Shown here piece by piece: positions 25,779 to 36,264 of a DNA stretch of 64,000 bases. Below the pieces are notes generated by a model that had not been told where the DNA came from, searched no databases, and was given only the letters and a program-made list of their open reading frames with translations. Within the stretch, counting starts at the first letter, position 1. Each line of letters begins with the position of its first letter. Source of the DNA: an uncultured Prevotellaceae bacterium. Lineage in GTDB: Bacteria; Bacteroidota; Bacteroidia; Bacteroidales; Bacteroidaceae. A program made the position numbers and the translations under genes. The DNA lies in contig CACYME010000009.1 in the NCBI GenBank assembly GCA_902775475.1, forward strand, positions 1 through 64,000, in the 5' to 3' direction.

Positions 25779-27875
25779 TTAATAGCCAGGGTTCTGCCAT
25801 GCAGCCTTCTGAGCATCGGTCAAGTCGCTGCCGTCCTCGTTCTTCAGACCGTCGATGAAGGTCTGCGGGATGGGACGATAGATGTGCTTGTCGGAAACGT
25901 TGGGGGCTGCTTCGGGGTTGAATGCCTTTGCACGAGCCACGAGCGTCTTGGTGCGCGAGAGGGTTTCCCAGCGCTGCCACTCGCCGATGAGCTCACGCGA
26001 GCGCTCGTTCAGGATGAAGTTGATGGCGCGTGCCTGCTGTCCGGAAACGCCGAGCTTCGACAGGATGGCCTCGTCCTCGGCGGGAAGGTTGTCCCACGTC
26101 CAGTTGGTCAGGTTCGAAGCGGCTGTGGTGACAGGCTGGTTGGGGTTCGACAGATAGTAGGTGTTCATCCAGAGGTTGGAGTTCACGTAGTTGTCGGCAG
26201 CCGTACCCGTGTTCAGGCTGTTGGTGGCGAAGGCCTGCGAGCCGTCGGTGTAGAACGAGCGGTTCTCACCGTTCTTCCATTGTGCACGAGCTCGGATGAC
26301 GTCGATGTCCTTCTTGGCTGATGCATAGTCGCCTAAGCGGGCATAGCATTCGGCGCGCACGAGGTAGGTCTCACCTACGCGAGCCATCGTCACGTCGCGC
26401 TGTGCGTCGCCCTTCTCGGCTGTGCGTGTGCCGTCGGCAGTCTTGTTGATGCCGGCGAAGAAATTACATACGGGCTGACTCTTGAAGGTGGGAGCCACAT
26501 ACTTGCCGTTCTGGTAGAGCACGAGAGAGTTGGGAATCCACTGGCCGGGGGTAGAGGTGAGGGCACCGCTGGTAGCCGTCTGGCGGGCGTCGACTTTCCA
26601 TTCTGGCAGTCGTCCGGCATCGTCGGCGAAGGTCGGTCCCTGCACAAATGCGCCAAAGGTGTAGCCGTCGTAGGTGTGGTCGTCCTTGGTGTTCAGAATC
26701 ATCACGATGCCGGGGTCGCCCACTGCCACGCCCTTGCCTTCACCGTCCTTGGGGATGGCGTTGATGCCATAGACGGTCTTGAAGGTCTTCCACAGACGGG
26801 CGTCGTTCACGTGGTCATACACGGCATAGGTGTATTCTGTGGGACGGCAGCGCTGGAAGTCCATGTCGCCAATCCACACGCCACGCTTCACCCAACCGCC
26901 GGAGAAGTTCGAGAACTGCGGGCAGAAGTAGTTGTAGGTGCGGTTGCCAAAGCGTCCCTTCGTAGCCGAGGAGTTGTTGTAGCCTGCGGCCATCAGGATC
27001 TCGTCAGACTCCTCGATGGGGCTGTCGATGCCAGTGAAGTTGGCATAGAGGTCGCTGTAGTTGGCCTCCAGGCTGCGTGCCTTGATGACATAGTTGCAAG
27101 CCTCGATGGCCTCGCGCAGGTCGGCCTCCTTCGTTGTGCTGTTGAAAGCGTCGCAGCGCTCCGAGGCACGGAACAGCAGGGCCTTGGCCAGGAAGTGGGC
27201 AGCGGTGGCCTTCGTCCATGTGATGCCCTTTCCGTAGGTGAACACTTCGCCCTCGAAGAGATTGTAGGCCTGTCGCAGGTCGCTGATGACCTGTTCCCAC
27301 GCCTGTTCCTCGGTGGCCTGAGTGAAGTTGCGCACCACGCCCGAGGCGGGAGTGATTTGCAGCACGGGACGTCCGTACTGGGCCGTCAGACGATAGTAGT
27401 TGTAGCCGCGAAGGAAATAGGCATGTGCCAGGCAGCGGTTGCGCACCTTCTCGTCGGCAATCCTGTCGGCACTGGCGATGATGGTGTTGCACGAGGCGAT
27501 GCCATAGTAGAGCTGGTCCCACAACGCTTGTGGAGCGGGGCAGTTCTTGTTGGCCGCACCAGTGGCGGGCGTACAGGCCACGGCGCCGAAACGGTTGTCG
27601 TAGGTGTTCCAGCATTCGCTGGTCAGGTCGTTGCCGTTGGTGAACTCATCGGTGCCATAGAGTGTGATGCCGTAGGCCCACTCATAGCCGAAGTGCCAGC
27701 GGATGTTTCCATAGAGCGATACTGCCAGTGCCTCAAGTCCTTCGGGGGTCTCGAAATACTGTGTAGAGTATTTGGTGGTCAGCTCCTCGTCGAGGAAGTC
27801 GCCAGAGCAGGATGTCATTCCTACCGTCATCGTTGCTGCCAGCATACCACTCATTATATATTTATTGTATTTCAT
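25779..27875 (-). CDS. SusD/RagB family nutrient-binding lipoprotein
   Basis: 698 residues, at the long end of the family. Lipobox MTSCSGD (Cys23) followed by FLDEELTTKYSTQYFETPEG, TPR-like helices (RCLAHAYFLRGYNYYRLTAQYG) and the C-terminal SusD signature ARAINFILNERSRELIGEWQRWETLSRT. It binds oligosaccharide at the cell surface and closes over the SusC channel. Located 60 bp after susC in the GH2-SusC-SusD operon. Glycan specificity is not readable from the sequence. Confidence 0.95.
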   Translation of the reverse strand: MKYNKYIMSGMLAATMTVGMTSCSGDFLDEELTTKYSTQYFETPEGLEALAVSLYGNIRWHFGYEWAYGITLYGTDEFTNGNDLTSECWNTYDNRFGAVACTPATGAANKNCPAPQALWDQLYYGIASCNTIIASADRIADEKVRNRCLAHAYFLRGYNYYRLTAQYGRPVLQITPASGVVRNFTQATEEQAWEQVISDLRQAYNLFEGEVFTYGKGITWTKATAAHFLAKALLFRASERCDAFNSTTKEADLREAIEACNYVIKARSLEANYSDLYANFTGIDSPIEESDEILMAAGYNNSSATKGRFGNRTYNYFCPQFSNFSGGWVKRGVWIGDMDFQRCRPTEYTYAVYDHVNDARLWKTFKTVYGINAIPKDGEGKGVAVGDPGIVMILNTKDDHTYDGYTFGAFVQGPTFADDAGRLPEWKVDARQTATSGALTSTPGQWIPNSLVLYQNGKYVAPTFKSQPVCNFFAGINKTADGTRTAEKGDAQRDVTMARVGETYLVRAECYARLGDYASAKKDIDVIRARAQWKNGENRSFYTDGSQAFATNSLNTGTAADNYVNSNLWMNTYYLSNPNQPVTTAASNLTNWTWDNLPAEDEAILSKLGVSGQQARAINFILNERSRELIGEWQRWETLSRTKTLVARAKAFNPEAAPNVSDKHIYRPIPQTFIDGLKNEDGSDLTDAQKAAWQNPGY

Positions 27876-27935
27876 AATCTTCCTATCTAAATTAAAAATG
27901 TTGTGTGATAGCCATTCTGTTACTCTTTATCTTCC

Positions 27936-30900
27936 TTAGAAACCAATCTCCAGGCCGAAGACGAAGCTGCGGTTGAAGTAGGTCCGTCCTGTGTCGAGGT
28001 CGAATCCGTCAACCGACTGCTTCAGGCTGAACGGGTTGACCACCTGTGCATAAATCTTGGCATGCGAGAGCGTGGCGTTTCTCAGCAGCGTCTTGGGCAG
28101 ATTGTAGCCCAGCGAGATGTTGCGCACCTTGATGAAGGATGCCTTCTTGAAGCCCAGCAGCGAAGAGAAAGCGTCCTGCGAGCCTGATGTGGCCTGTCCC
28201 AGGATAGGCTTCTGATACTCGGCTCCCGTATTGCTGGGTGTCCAGTAGTCAATCTCACGCTGGTTGCCGTGGGCAGTCATGGCCTCGCCGCCTGTTGAGA
28301 ACATGTAGCCGAGGCGTCCGAACATCTGGATGCCCAGCTCCAGTCCGTTCCACGAGAACCTGTTGTTCCATCCGAATGTCGTGCTCGGGTTTCTGCGGCC
28401 CAGCACCACGCGGTCGTCGCCGTCCATCTTGTAGTCGCCGTTCTGGTCCTTCGGACGCACGTTACCGGCTGTGAAGTTGTAGCCGTTTTCGTTCCACTTG
28501 GCCATCTCGGCGGCATCGCTTTCCTGCCATACGCCGTCGTTCTCATAGCCGTAGAACACGGAGATGGCTTCGCCGATGAACAATGAGTTGTCGGGCATGT
28601 CGTTCTTGCCGTATGCCAGTTCCACAATCTCATCCTTCTGGTAGGCAATGTTGAAGTCGGTCTCCCATTCCATCTCCTTGGTCTGCACGGGGAAGGCGCT
28701 CAGCGTGAACTCCACGCCGTGGTTCTTGGTCTTACCCACATTCGACATGGTGCTGGGGAATCCCGTCAGCGTAGGAATGGTGGTCGACATGATCAGGTCG
28801 TTGGTCTTCGACCAGTAGAGGTCTACGCTACCGAAGATGCGGCCGTTCAGGAATCCGTAGTCCAGGCCGAAGTTCCACTGTGTGGTCTTCTCCCATCCCA
28901 GTTCGGGGTTGGCCATCGTCAGTTGCGAGCCGGAATAGTAGGGCTCGTTGGTGGTGTAGCCCAGCACATTCTCCATGCCGTTGAAGGGCAGGTAGATGCT
29001 GGTGATGTCGCCCTTGGTGGCGTATGGGCTCACGGCCGAGTTGCCCGTCACGCCCACGCCGAGGCGCAGCTTCAGGTTGCTGAGCCAGTCGAGGCTCTTC
29101 GCAAAGTCCTCTTCGCCGATGCGCCATGCCAGTGCTGCCGAGGGGAAGAAGTCCCACTTGTGTCCGTCGGCCAGCTGCGAGGCACCGTCCCAGCGACCGC
29201 TGACGGTGAGCAGGTAGCGGTCGTTGAAGCCATAGTTCAGGCGAATCATATACGACTCGAGCTGACGCTCGGTGAGGCCCGACGAGATGCTCACCTTGTT
29301 GTCGGCATTGGTCACGTCGAGCGTGTTGAAGGCGTTCCACAGGTAGGAGTCCTTGGCGATGTTCTGTCCCGACATGCCCGATGTCTCCGTGTTCCACTTC
29401 GAGGCGGTCTGCAGCAGGGTGACGCCCACTTTGTGCAGGTCGGCGAAAGTGCGGTCGAACATAATCATGTTGTCGAGTGTCCACGAGAAGTCGCGACGGT
29501 TGTTCAGGCGAGCGTAGTTCACGCCTTCCGAACCGTCGGCATTGATTTTGTGCGACGAGAATCCGTCGATGTAGACACCCTCACGCCAGTGGCGGAAATC
29601 GGGACCGAAGTTAATCTTGTAGCGGAGGCCTTGGACGGGCTTGAAGATTTCGCCAAAGTCGACCGTTGCCGAGAAGTTGCCGAGGGCGCGGAAGGCCTGC
29701 GACTTCTGAGTGGAGTGGTTCCAATCGTCCATGATGGAGTAGATGCCCGACTCACCGCCAGGATTGATTACCTTGTTGCCGTTGGCGTCGAAGGGCACAG
29801 CAATGTTGTAGATGGCCTTTGCGGTGCCATAGATGGCATCGGGCACAGAACCCGAACGTCCGCCGAGCGTCGACATACCGTAGTCCTGCTCCTGCCACGA
29901 CGCATTGATGGAGGCCTGCATCGAGAACCACTTCGTGGGCTTGATGTTGACGCTAATCTTGCCGGTATAGCGGTCGTACCACTGGCCCTTTTGCGTACCC
30001 TTGTTGCTCAGGTAGCCGAACGAGCCATAGGCGTTCATCTCGTTGGTGCCGCCGCTCACTGCCAGTGTGTGCTCGTGCGAGACGGCAGTCTGCGTCACAT
30101 AGTCGGTCCAGTCGGTGTTGGTCACCTTCGAGGGGTCCCACGAGCCGCTGGCCCATCCCTTCATCACGTTGTCGCGCGAGGTCTGTCCGTCGAGGGCACT
30201 GTCGAAGATGAGCATGTCGTTGGCCTGTGTGGGATGGTCGGGGTGTGCATACGTCGTGGGGTCGAGGTTGTAGGCAGCCCAGCGACGGAAATTGATGAAG
30301 TCCTGGGCACTCATCGAAGGCGAACGGTCAACAATGTTCGAAATGGTCATCGTGCCCGTATAGTCGAGGCGCATCTTGCCAGCCTTTCCCTGCTTGGTGG
30401 TGACGAGCACCACACCATTGGCACCACGGCTACCATAGATAGCTGTGGCCGATGCGTCCTTCAGGATGTCAATGCTCTCAATGTCGCGCGGGTTCAGGGT
30501 CTCAATGGCCGAAGCCGACATCAAGGGCACTCCGTCGACCACATAGAGCGGTGCATTGGTGGCGCCGATGGAACGCTCGCCACGGATGCGGATGCTACCC
30601 AGCTGGCCAGGACGCTCGTTGGTGGTGATGTCAACACCGGCGGCCTTGCCCTGAAGTGCTTCGAAGGCGTTGTTCACGGGACGGGTGTTCAGTTGCTCCT
30701 CGCCAATGTTCACCATTGAACCCGTCACGTCGCTGCGCTTCTGGGTGCCATAACCCACCACGACCACTTCGTCGAGCAGTTGGCGGTCTTCCTCCATGGT
30801 CACGTTCAACTGGCTCTTGCCGTCAACAGCCACGGTGCGCGTGCGATAGCCCACATACGAGATGTTCAGGCTGGCACCTGCTGGGACATTGCTGATGGAG

Positions 30901-31118
30901 TAGTTGCCATCCAAATCAGTCACCACACCATTGCTGGTGCCTTTCACCATCACGCTGGCACCAATGATGGGTTCACCACTGGCATCCACAACTTTTCCTG
31001 TCACTTTGCTCTGTGCGAATGCTCCTGAAGAGCAGACGAAGAGAAGTAACAAGAACATCAGTCGACGAAGGGAAAGGACTCCCCCACCCGACTGAAGACG
31101 TTCATTAAAGTTTCTCAT
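27936..31118 (-). CDS. SusC/RagA family TonB-linked outer membrane channel
   Basis: 1060 residues. Signal peptide (LMFLLLLFVCSSGAFAQ), CarboxypepD-reg domain (KVTGKVVDASGEPIIGASVM), TonB-type plug with the family QLLDEVVVVGYGTQKRSDVT and ATAIYGSRGANGVVLVTTKQ motifs, then the 22-strand barrel ending NRSFVFGLEIGF. It imports oligosaccharides with SusD using TonB energy. Second gene of the operon, 55 bp after the GH2 gene. No anti-sigma/ECF or hybrid two-component gene is adjacent. Confidence 0.96.
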   Translation of the reverse strand: MRNFNERLQSGGGVLSLRRLMFLLLLFVCSSGAFAQSKVTGKVVDASGEPIIGASVMVKGTSNGVVTDLDGNYSISNVPAGASLNISYVGYRTRTVAVDGKSQLNVTMEEDRQLLDEVVVVGYGTQKRSDVTGSMVNIGEEQLNTRPVNNAFEALQGKAAGVDITTNERPGQLGSIRIRGERSIGATNAPLYVVDGVPLMSASAIETLNPRDIESIDILKDASATAIYGSRGANGVVLVTTKQGKAGKMRLDYTGTMTISNIVDRSPSMSAQDFINFRRWAAYNLDPTTYAHPDHPTQANDMLIFDSALDGQTSRDNVMKGWASGSWDPSKVTNTDWTDYVTQTAVSHEHTLAVSGGTNEMNAYGSFGYLSNKGTQKGQWYDRYTGKISVNIKPTKWFSMQASINASWQEQDYGMSTLGGRSGSVPDAIYGTAKAIYNIAVPFDANGNKVINPGGESGIYSIMDDWNHSTQKSQAFRALGNFSATVDFGEIFKPVQGLRYKINFGPDFRHWREGVYIDGFSSHKINADGSEGVNYARLNNRRDFSWTLDNMIMFDRTFADLHKVGVTLLQTASKWNTETSGMSGQNIAKDSYLWNAFNTLDVTNADNKVSISSGLTERQLESYMIRLNYGFNDRYLLTVSGRWDGASQLADGHKWDFFPSAALAWRIGEEDFAKSLDWLSNLKLRLGVGVTGNSAVSPYATKGDITSIYLPFNGMENVLGYTTNEPYYSGSQLTMANPELGWEKTTQWNFGLDYGFLNGRIFGSVDLYWSKTNDLIMSTTIPTLTGFPSTMSNVGKTKNHGVEFTLSAFPVQTKEMEWETDFNIAYQKDEIVELAYGKNDMPDNSLFIGEAISVFYGYENDGVWQESDAAEMAKWNENGYNFTAGNVRPKDQNGDYKMDGDDRVVLGRRNPSTTFGWNNRFSWNGLELGIQMFGRLGYMFSTGGEAMTAHGNQREIDYWTPSNTGAEYQKPILGQATSGSQDAFSSLLGFKKASFIKVRNISLGYNLPKTLLRNATLSHAKIYAQVVNPFSLKQSVDGFDLDTGRTYFNRSFVFGLEIGF

Positions 31119-31173
31119 ACAGTTTTTTTAAGTTAGTTAATATAAAAGGTTAATAAAAAAAGATTTCAAAGCT

Positions 31174-34100
31174 TTATTTCACCGATTCCAGGAGGTCGGC
31201 CTCCACGATGCGCAACTCCACCTTACCGGGGGCTGACTTTAGGCGGTCGAACTCTCCGGCGTTGCCGCCTGCCAGCTCTTTCGTGTCGCCAAACTTCGAG
31301 CTGTCCTGCACAGGAGCCACCATGCGGATGGTGAGGCGGTCGGCCTTTACAGGCTGCTGAATCTTAATGTGGCAGTAGCCCAGCGTGGCGTCGGTGATGC
31401 CCTCCCACACTTTCTTGCTGCCAGCATAAATCTCCAGCGGATAGCACTTGTTGCGCCAACCAGTAAGTTTCAGCGTCAGCTCGTCGACGGCGGCCTTACG
31501 GCTGAGGCGATAGGTCACCCAGGCATTCTCCTTCTTGCCGTCGCTCTTCCACTCGCTCAACTCATTGTCGTCGAAGCTATTGCTGACTTCAGCGGCATTG
31601 CTGCCTGCCGTAGCACTGACAATGTCAACGGTCTTCTTCAAGTCCTGATAGCTGGGCGAAAGCGGAGTTTCCCCACGGTCGAGACGGCAAGGCAATGTGA
31701 GCTGGGGCAGATATTGGGCAGCTTCTACCGGCTGCGTCTTCAGTGAAAGATAAGCAGGCTTCAAGCCCTCAGCCTGAACGGAGATGCCTATCTCACCAGC
31801 GGTGGTGGTAGAGCGGACGAGGACACGATTGACGCCACACTCAACGGGCAACGACATGTGGCCCACGTAGTTGTCGCTGACGTTCTTCTTGTTTGACGAG
31901 TCGAGCAGGCTCTTGTCGCGGTTCAGCTCATCCTGCTGGAACAGCTTGTTGTTGCGCGTGGCAATGCCACCAATCCACTGAGCCTCGCCCCACAGCTGGA
32001 AGTTCACCAGACGGTCGTCCAGCGGACAACGACGTCCCTGTTTGTCGACCACCTCCACCTGCACGAGCACCATGTCGGCACCGTCGGCCTTCATGCCTTC
32101 GGGATTCTCAATGGCTGTCAGCTTCAGCTGGGCGGGTTCGCCGACGGTTGTCAGCTGATAAGAGGAGAGCGGGGTGGAACCAGAGGAGCGGGAATAGCTT
32201 CTGGCCTCGAGGGTTCCAGGCTCGAACTTCACATCCTTAAAAGTGAAGAGCCAGTTCATGGAGCGCTCGCCCTTACCCAGCGAACGGCCATTGAGGAAGA
32301 GTTCCACTTCATCGCCCGTGGAGCACACGTAGACGTTCTTCACCGTTCCCGGCTCGTAGTTCCAGTGGCCGATGATGTAGGTGCGGTCGTTCTCGGGCAT
32401 CACCCATCCGTCCCACATCACCTGATGTACAAAGAAGGCATCCTTGGGCAGGCGCATGGCATCGGTGACGCCGCTCGTGCGGTAGTTCGACTCGCCACGG
32501 TGGTGGGTATTCGTATCAGAGAAGACAATCTTCACGCCACCGCTGCTGATGCGCTTACCCGTTCCCGGACGTTCGAGGAAATACTCAAACCAGCGCTCAA
32601 TCATCTGCAGGGCAAACCAGTCCATGTTGTGGTTATATTCTCGAGCCGGTTTTCCACGGTAGAGGGGACCTTCGCCCTCACGGTGGAAGGGATAGGACTT
32701 ATCGTCCCAGTACTTGCGCAAGCCCTCGTCGCGGCAATACTCCATGGCCCACATGGGGTGCTTGCCGCTCTTGTTGATATACAGCATCTCGCCACCATAT
32801 TCTGCCTCATTGATGTCGAGCATTTCGCGGGAGCCGATGGCACGGCCTCCATGAGGGTCGTATTCGTCGCGGATGGCCTTCAGCTCGAGCATGTGCTCGC
32901 GGCTGATGCTCTCGTTGCCGCCCTCATAGAAGATGATGGAGGGATTATTCCTGTTATAGATGATGGCATCGCGCATGAGCTGCGTGCGCTGCTGCCAGCG
33001 GGCACCATCCACGTCCTTCTCTGCGTCGCCAGCGGGCATGGCCTGAATCAGTCCTACGCGGTCGCACGACTCAATGTCCTGCTTCCAGGGTGTGACGTGC
33101 ATCCAGCGCACCAGGTTGCCCCCCGACTCTACCATCAGCCCGTTGCTATAGTCGCTCAGCCAGGCAGGGACGGACAGACCCGTTCCGGGCCACTCGTTGC
33201 TGGTGCGCTGGGCATAGCCGTGCACCATCATTACGCGGTCGTTCAGCCAGAACTTTCCTTCACCAAACTGGGTCTTGCGGAAACCGGTTCGGACGACGAC
33301 TGGATCATGTTCCGCCATCATCTCGCCGTTGTTGACGACCTCGCGCAGGCGGCTCTCAACAGTGTACAGATAGCCGTAACCCCAGCTCCAGAAGTGGAGT
33401 CCTTCCACCAAAGCCTGCGCCTTGAGCACCTTCGTCTGTCCCGGGCCGATGGTCAATGCTTCCTCGCCCACCACCTTGGCCACCATCTTCCCCTCGGCAT
33501 CTTTCAGTATGAAGACGAGGCTGACGAGGTGGTCGTGGTTATCTTCATTCTTCACCTGCGACTCCACATGCACCACAGCTTTATGACCAGGGATATCGAA
33601 GTCGGTGGCATAGACATAAACGCCCGTGGCACCCAGATTCGAGAAGAGCGGCAGCGTCTGATAGACTTTTCCCGTCTTGTGCAAGTAGACGTTCTTGGGA
33701 ATACCGCCATAGTTGGCGTTGAAGTTGCGGTCGTTCCATTGATAACGGCTGTTGAGCACACGGTCGCGGTACTGCCAGCTATTGTCACAGCGCACAGCGA
33801 GCACGTTCTCGCCCTCCTTCACGTATGGGGTGAGGTCGAAGCCACACGCCATGACGCCATTCTCCGAGAAGCCCAGCTCATGGCCGTTCAGCCAAAAATC
33901 AGCCCCCTGGCGCACGCCTTCAAACTCCACGAACACCTTTCCTGCCACATCCTGAGCCGTGAGTGCGAAGTGCTTGCGATACCAGACGATGGTATCAGTC
34001 AGGTCTACGATGTCAACCCTGAACGCCTCATCACCATTGAAGGCGTAGGGCAGCGTGACCTTCTTCCATGCTGCGTCGTCGTATTCTGCATCCTTGGCTC

Positions 34101-34218
34101 CAGCGAAGTCGCCCACCTGCAAACGCCAGTCTGCATTAAAGTTTAGACGTTGTCTCTGTGATGCATATATGCTTAATGAGCCCAGAAGCAGCACAAAGAA
34201 AAGCGATAGCCGTTTCAT
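31174..34218 (-). CDS. Glycoside hydrolase family 2 protein
   Basis: 1014 residues with signal peptide (LFFVLLLGSLSIYAS). Domains: jelly-roll sugar-binding (about 20-185), Ig-like (about 190-315), TIM barrel with acid/base Glu436 in YEGGNES and nucleophile Glu493 in WAMEYCRDEG, a DUF4982/Ig-like part and a C-terminal discoidin-like domain (NSFDDNELSEWKSDGKKENA). Retaining exo-glycosidase, probably beta-galactosidase or a related activity; substrate undetermined. First gene of the operon with SusC and SusD, so it trims the glycan they import. Confidence 0.9.
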   Translation of the reverse strand: MKRLSLFFVLLLGSLSIYASQRQRLNFNADWRLQVGDFAGAKDAEYDDAAWKKVTLPYAFNGDEAFRVDIVDLTDTIVWYRKHFALTAQDVAGKVFVEFEGVRQGADFWLNGHELGFSENGVMACGFDLTPYVKEGENVLAVRCDNSWQYRDRVLNSRYQWNDRNFNANYGGIPKNVYLHKTGKVYQTLPLFSNLGATGVYVYATDFDIPGHKAVVHVESQVKNEDNHDHLVSLVFILKDAEGKMVAKVVGEEALTIGPGQTKVLKAQALVEGLHFWSWGYGYLYTVESRLREVVNNGEMMAEHDPVVVRTGFRKTQFGEGKFWLNDRVMMVHGYAQRTSNEWPGTGLSVPAWLSDYSNGLMVESGGNLVRWMHVTPWKQDIESCDRVGLIQAMPAGDAEKDVDGARWQQRTQLMRDAIIYNRNNPSIIFYEGGNESISREHMLELKAIRDEYDPHGGRAIGSREMLDINEAEYGGEMLYINKSGKHPMWAMEYCRDEGLRKYWDDKSYPFHREGEGPLYRGKPAREYNHNMDWFALQMIERWFEYFLERPGTGKRISSGGVKIVFSDTNTHHRGESNYRTSGVTDAMRLPKDAFFVHQVMWDGWVMPENDRTYIIGHWNYEPGTVKNVYVCSTGDEVELFLNGRSLGKGERSMNWLFTFKDVKFEPGTLEARSYSRSSGSTPLSSYQLTTVGEPAQLKLTAIENPEGMKADGADMVLVQVEVVDKQGRRCPLDDRLVNFQLWGEAQWIGGIATRNNKLFQQDELNRDKSLLDSSNKKNVSDNYVGHMSLPVECGVNRVLVRSTTTAGEIGISVQAEGLKPAYLSLKTQPVEAAQYLPQLTLPCRLDRGETPLSPSYQDLKKTVDIVSATAGSNAAEVSNSFDDNELSEWKSDGKKENAWVTYRLSRKAAVDELTLKLTGWRNKCYPLEIYAGSKKVWEGITDATLGYCHIKIQQPVKADRLTIRMVAPVQDSSKFGDTKELAGGNAGEFDRLKSAPGKVELRIVEADLLESVK

Positions 34219-34248
34219 TTTAGTAGCTTTTATTTAGGTTTGTTTCTG

Positions 34249-34280
34249 CAAAATTAAGCTTTTTTCTCTTTCCAGCCAAA
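34249..34280 (-). promoter_or_regulatory. Promoter of the GH2-susC-susD operon
   Basis: Minus strand: TTTG (34280-34277), 20-bp spacer, TAATTTTG (34256-34249), full consensus; leader about 25 nt to the ATG at 34218. Confidence 0.8.
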
Positions 34281-34328
34281 TTATTGTCAATTATTTTAGC
34301 AAAGAAAGCAAATTTTCGTGTATAACAA

Positions 34329-34368
34329 AAGAGGATTGGAATTGCACGTTGGCAATACCAATCCTCTT
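34329..34368 (-). terminator. Terminator after tsf
   Basis: AAGAGGATTGG (34329-34339) pairs with CCAATCCTCTT (34358-34368) over 11 bp with an 18-nt loop, 24 bp beyond the tsf stop; on the minus strand TTTTGTTATAC follows. Confidence 0.7.
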
Positions 34369-34391
34369 GGGATTATTTCGCTGGCGGGAAA

Positions 34392-35387
34392 TTACTCTGC
34401 CACGAGGGTGAAGCGGCGGAAAGCCACAATCTTCAGCTCCTTGTCCTGCTGCTTGAGCCACTCCGTAACGGTAGCCTTGTCGCCGTCGCCGAACTGGAAC
34501 TCCTGGTCCACCAGGCAGTTCTCCTTCTTGAACTTCTCGACACGACCCTTGGCAATGCCCTCAATCATAGGCATCTTCAGCTGAGCCTCGCCTTCCACCT
34601 TAGCGTCGGCGATAATCTTGCGAGCCTCGTCGGCCTGCTCCTTCGTGATCCAGCCCTTGGCGGTATTGCTCTCGATGTGGTCCTCGCTGTCGACGTGGGT
34701 GGGGTTGATGCCAGCCTTCTTCAGCTTCATGTCGATGAACTTCTGCACCTGCTCCAGCTTGGTCTTCTCAACAGCGGTCTTATACTCCTCGTCGAGAATC
34801 TTCGGGTCGATGCTCTGGGCGTCGAGTGCCACGGGCTTCATGGCAGCCACCTGCATGGCGAGCTTGTGGCCCACCTCCTGGTTCTCCTTGTTCAGCTGAA
34901 CCATGGTGCAGAGCATGTGCTTGCCCATGTGGTCATAGACCTCGACATTGTCGCCCTCGAGGGTGAGATAGCCGTCGAGCTCCATCTTCTCGCCAGTGAT
35001 ACCCGAACGCTGCGTGACAGCCTCCTGAGCCTTCTGGCCGTTGATGTCGAGTTCCTTCACCTCGTCGAGCGTCTTGCACTTGGCAGCGACGGCGGCGTCG
35101 AGGATGCTCTGCGTCAGGGCGATGAAGTCCTTACCGTTAGCCACGAAGTCGGTCTCGCACTTCAGGGCAATCATAGCGGCAAAGCCGTTCTCCTTCTTCA
35201 CGAGGACGCAGCCATTGCTGGTCTCACGGTCGGAACGCTTGGCAGCGATAGCCAGGCCACGCTCGCGGAGCAGCTCCTTGGCATGGTCGAAGTCACCCTC
35301 AGCCTCGGTCAGGGCCTTCTTCACGTCGGCCAGACCAGCACCGGTCATTGCGCGGAGCTTTTTGATATCGTCAATTGAAATTGCCAT
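34392..35387 (-). CDS. tsf: Translation elongation factor Ts
   Basis: 331 residues, usual for Bacteroidetes. N-terminal UBA-like MAISIDDIKKLRAMTGAGLA, the core signature KCETDFVANG, and the C-terminal EFQFGDGDKATVTEWLKQQD. Nucleotide exchange factor for EF-Tu. Last gene of rplM-rpsI-rpsB-tsf, 43 bp after rpsB. Confidence 0.98.
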   Translation of the reverse strand: MAISIDDIKKLRAMTGAGLADVKKALTEAEGDFDHAKELLRERGLAIAAKRSDRETSNGCVLVKKENGFAAMIALKCETDFVANGKDFIALTQSILDAAVAAKCKTLDEVKELDINGQKAQEAVTQRSGITGEKMELDGYLTLEGDNVEVYDHMGKHMLCTMVQLNKENQEVGHKLAMQVAAMKPVALDAQSIDPKILDEEYKTAVEKTKLEQVQKFIDMKLKKAGINPTHVDSEDHIESNTAKGWITKEQADEARKIIADAKVEGEAQLKMPMIEGIAKGRVEKFKKENCLVDQEFQFGDGDKATVTEWLKQQDKELKIVAFRRFTLVAE

Positions 35388-35430
35388 TTTTTGATTTTCT
35401 TTTTTTACTGATTAACAATTAAGGTGTTGA

Positions 35431-36264
35431 TTATTCAGCAGCGGGAGCCTCCTCCTCAGCGGGAGCCTCTTCTGCGGGAGCCTCGTCCTTGCGGGCACGG
35501 CGGGTGCGACGGGGCTTGGCCTCATCAGCCTCAGCCTCGGCCTGAGCCTCGGCAGCCTTCTCGTCGGCCTTCTCAGCCTTGCGCTCCTCCAGGCCCTCGG
35601 CGATGGCGGCGCAGCAAGCGTTGAGAATCACCTCCACGCTGTCCTTGGCATCGTCGTTGGCAGGAATGACGAAGTCAACGTTGTTGGGATCGCTGTTGGT
35701 ATCGACGACACCAAACACGGGGATACCCAGGCGGTTAGCCTCGCGCACGGCGTTGGCCTCCTTCATCACGTCGACCACGAACAGGGCGCTGGGCAGACGG
35801 GTGAGGTCAACGATAGAACCGAGGTTCTTCTCGAGCTTGGCACGCTGACGGGTAATCTGCAGCAACTCGCGCTTCGACAGGTTGCCGAAGGTGCCGTCCT
35901 GCATGAGCTTGTCGATGTTGGCCATCTTCTTCACAGCCTTGCGGATGGTGGGGAAGTTGGTGAGCATGCCGCCCGGCCAACGCTCAATCACATAAGGCAT
36001 ATTAATGCTGGTTGCCTTCTCGGCAATCACTTCCTTAGTCTGTTTCTTAGTACCTACGAAGAGGATTTTCTTGCCCTGGCGGGCGATGTTCTTCAGGGCC
36101 TCAGCGGCGTCGTCGATCTTGGCGACGGTCTTGTGGAGGTCGATGATATGGATGCCATTGCGCTCACCATAGATATAGGGAGCCATAGCGGGGTTCCACT
36201 TGCGCTTCAGGTGGCCAAAGTGGCAGCCAGCCTGCAGCAGTTGGTCAAAATTTGTTCTTGCCAT
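35431..36264 (-). CDS. rpsB: 30S ribosomal protein S2
   Basis: 277 residues. Seen: QLLQAGCHFGHLKRKWNP near the start, YIYGERNGIHIIDLHKT, FVGTKKQTKEVI, ERWPGGMLTNF and FGVVDTNSDPNNVDFVIPAN. The Ala/Glu-rich tail (AEAQAEADEAKP, then EEAPAEEEAPAAE) is a lineage-specific extension. Located 210 bp after rpsI, a long gap with the 8-bp array. Confidence 0.98.
   Translation of the reverse strand: MARTNFDQLLQAGCHFGHLKRKWNPAMAPYIYGERNGIHIIDLHKTVAKIDDAAEALKNIARQGKKILFVGTKKQTKEVIAEKATSINMPYVIERWPGGMLTNFPTIRKAVKKMANIDKLMQDGTFGNLSKRELLQITRQRAKLEKNLGSIVDLTRLPSALFVVDVMKEANAVREANRLGIPVFGVVDTNSDPNNVDFVIPANDDAKDSVEVILNACCAAIAEGLEERKAEKADEKAAEAQAEAEADEAKPRRTRRARKDEAPAEEAPAEEEAPAAE

Noticed and set aside
28719-30719. 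666-codon plus-strand frame opposite susC, and similar long ones opposite susD and the GH2 gene
   Set aside because: Antisense shadows; composition is unlike a protein and the minus-strand genes carry full family motifs.
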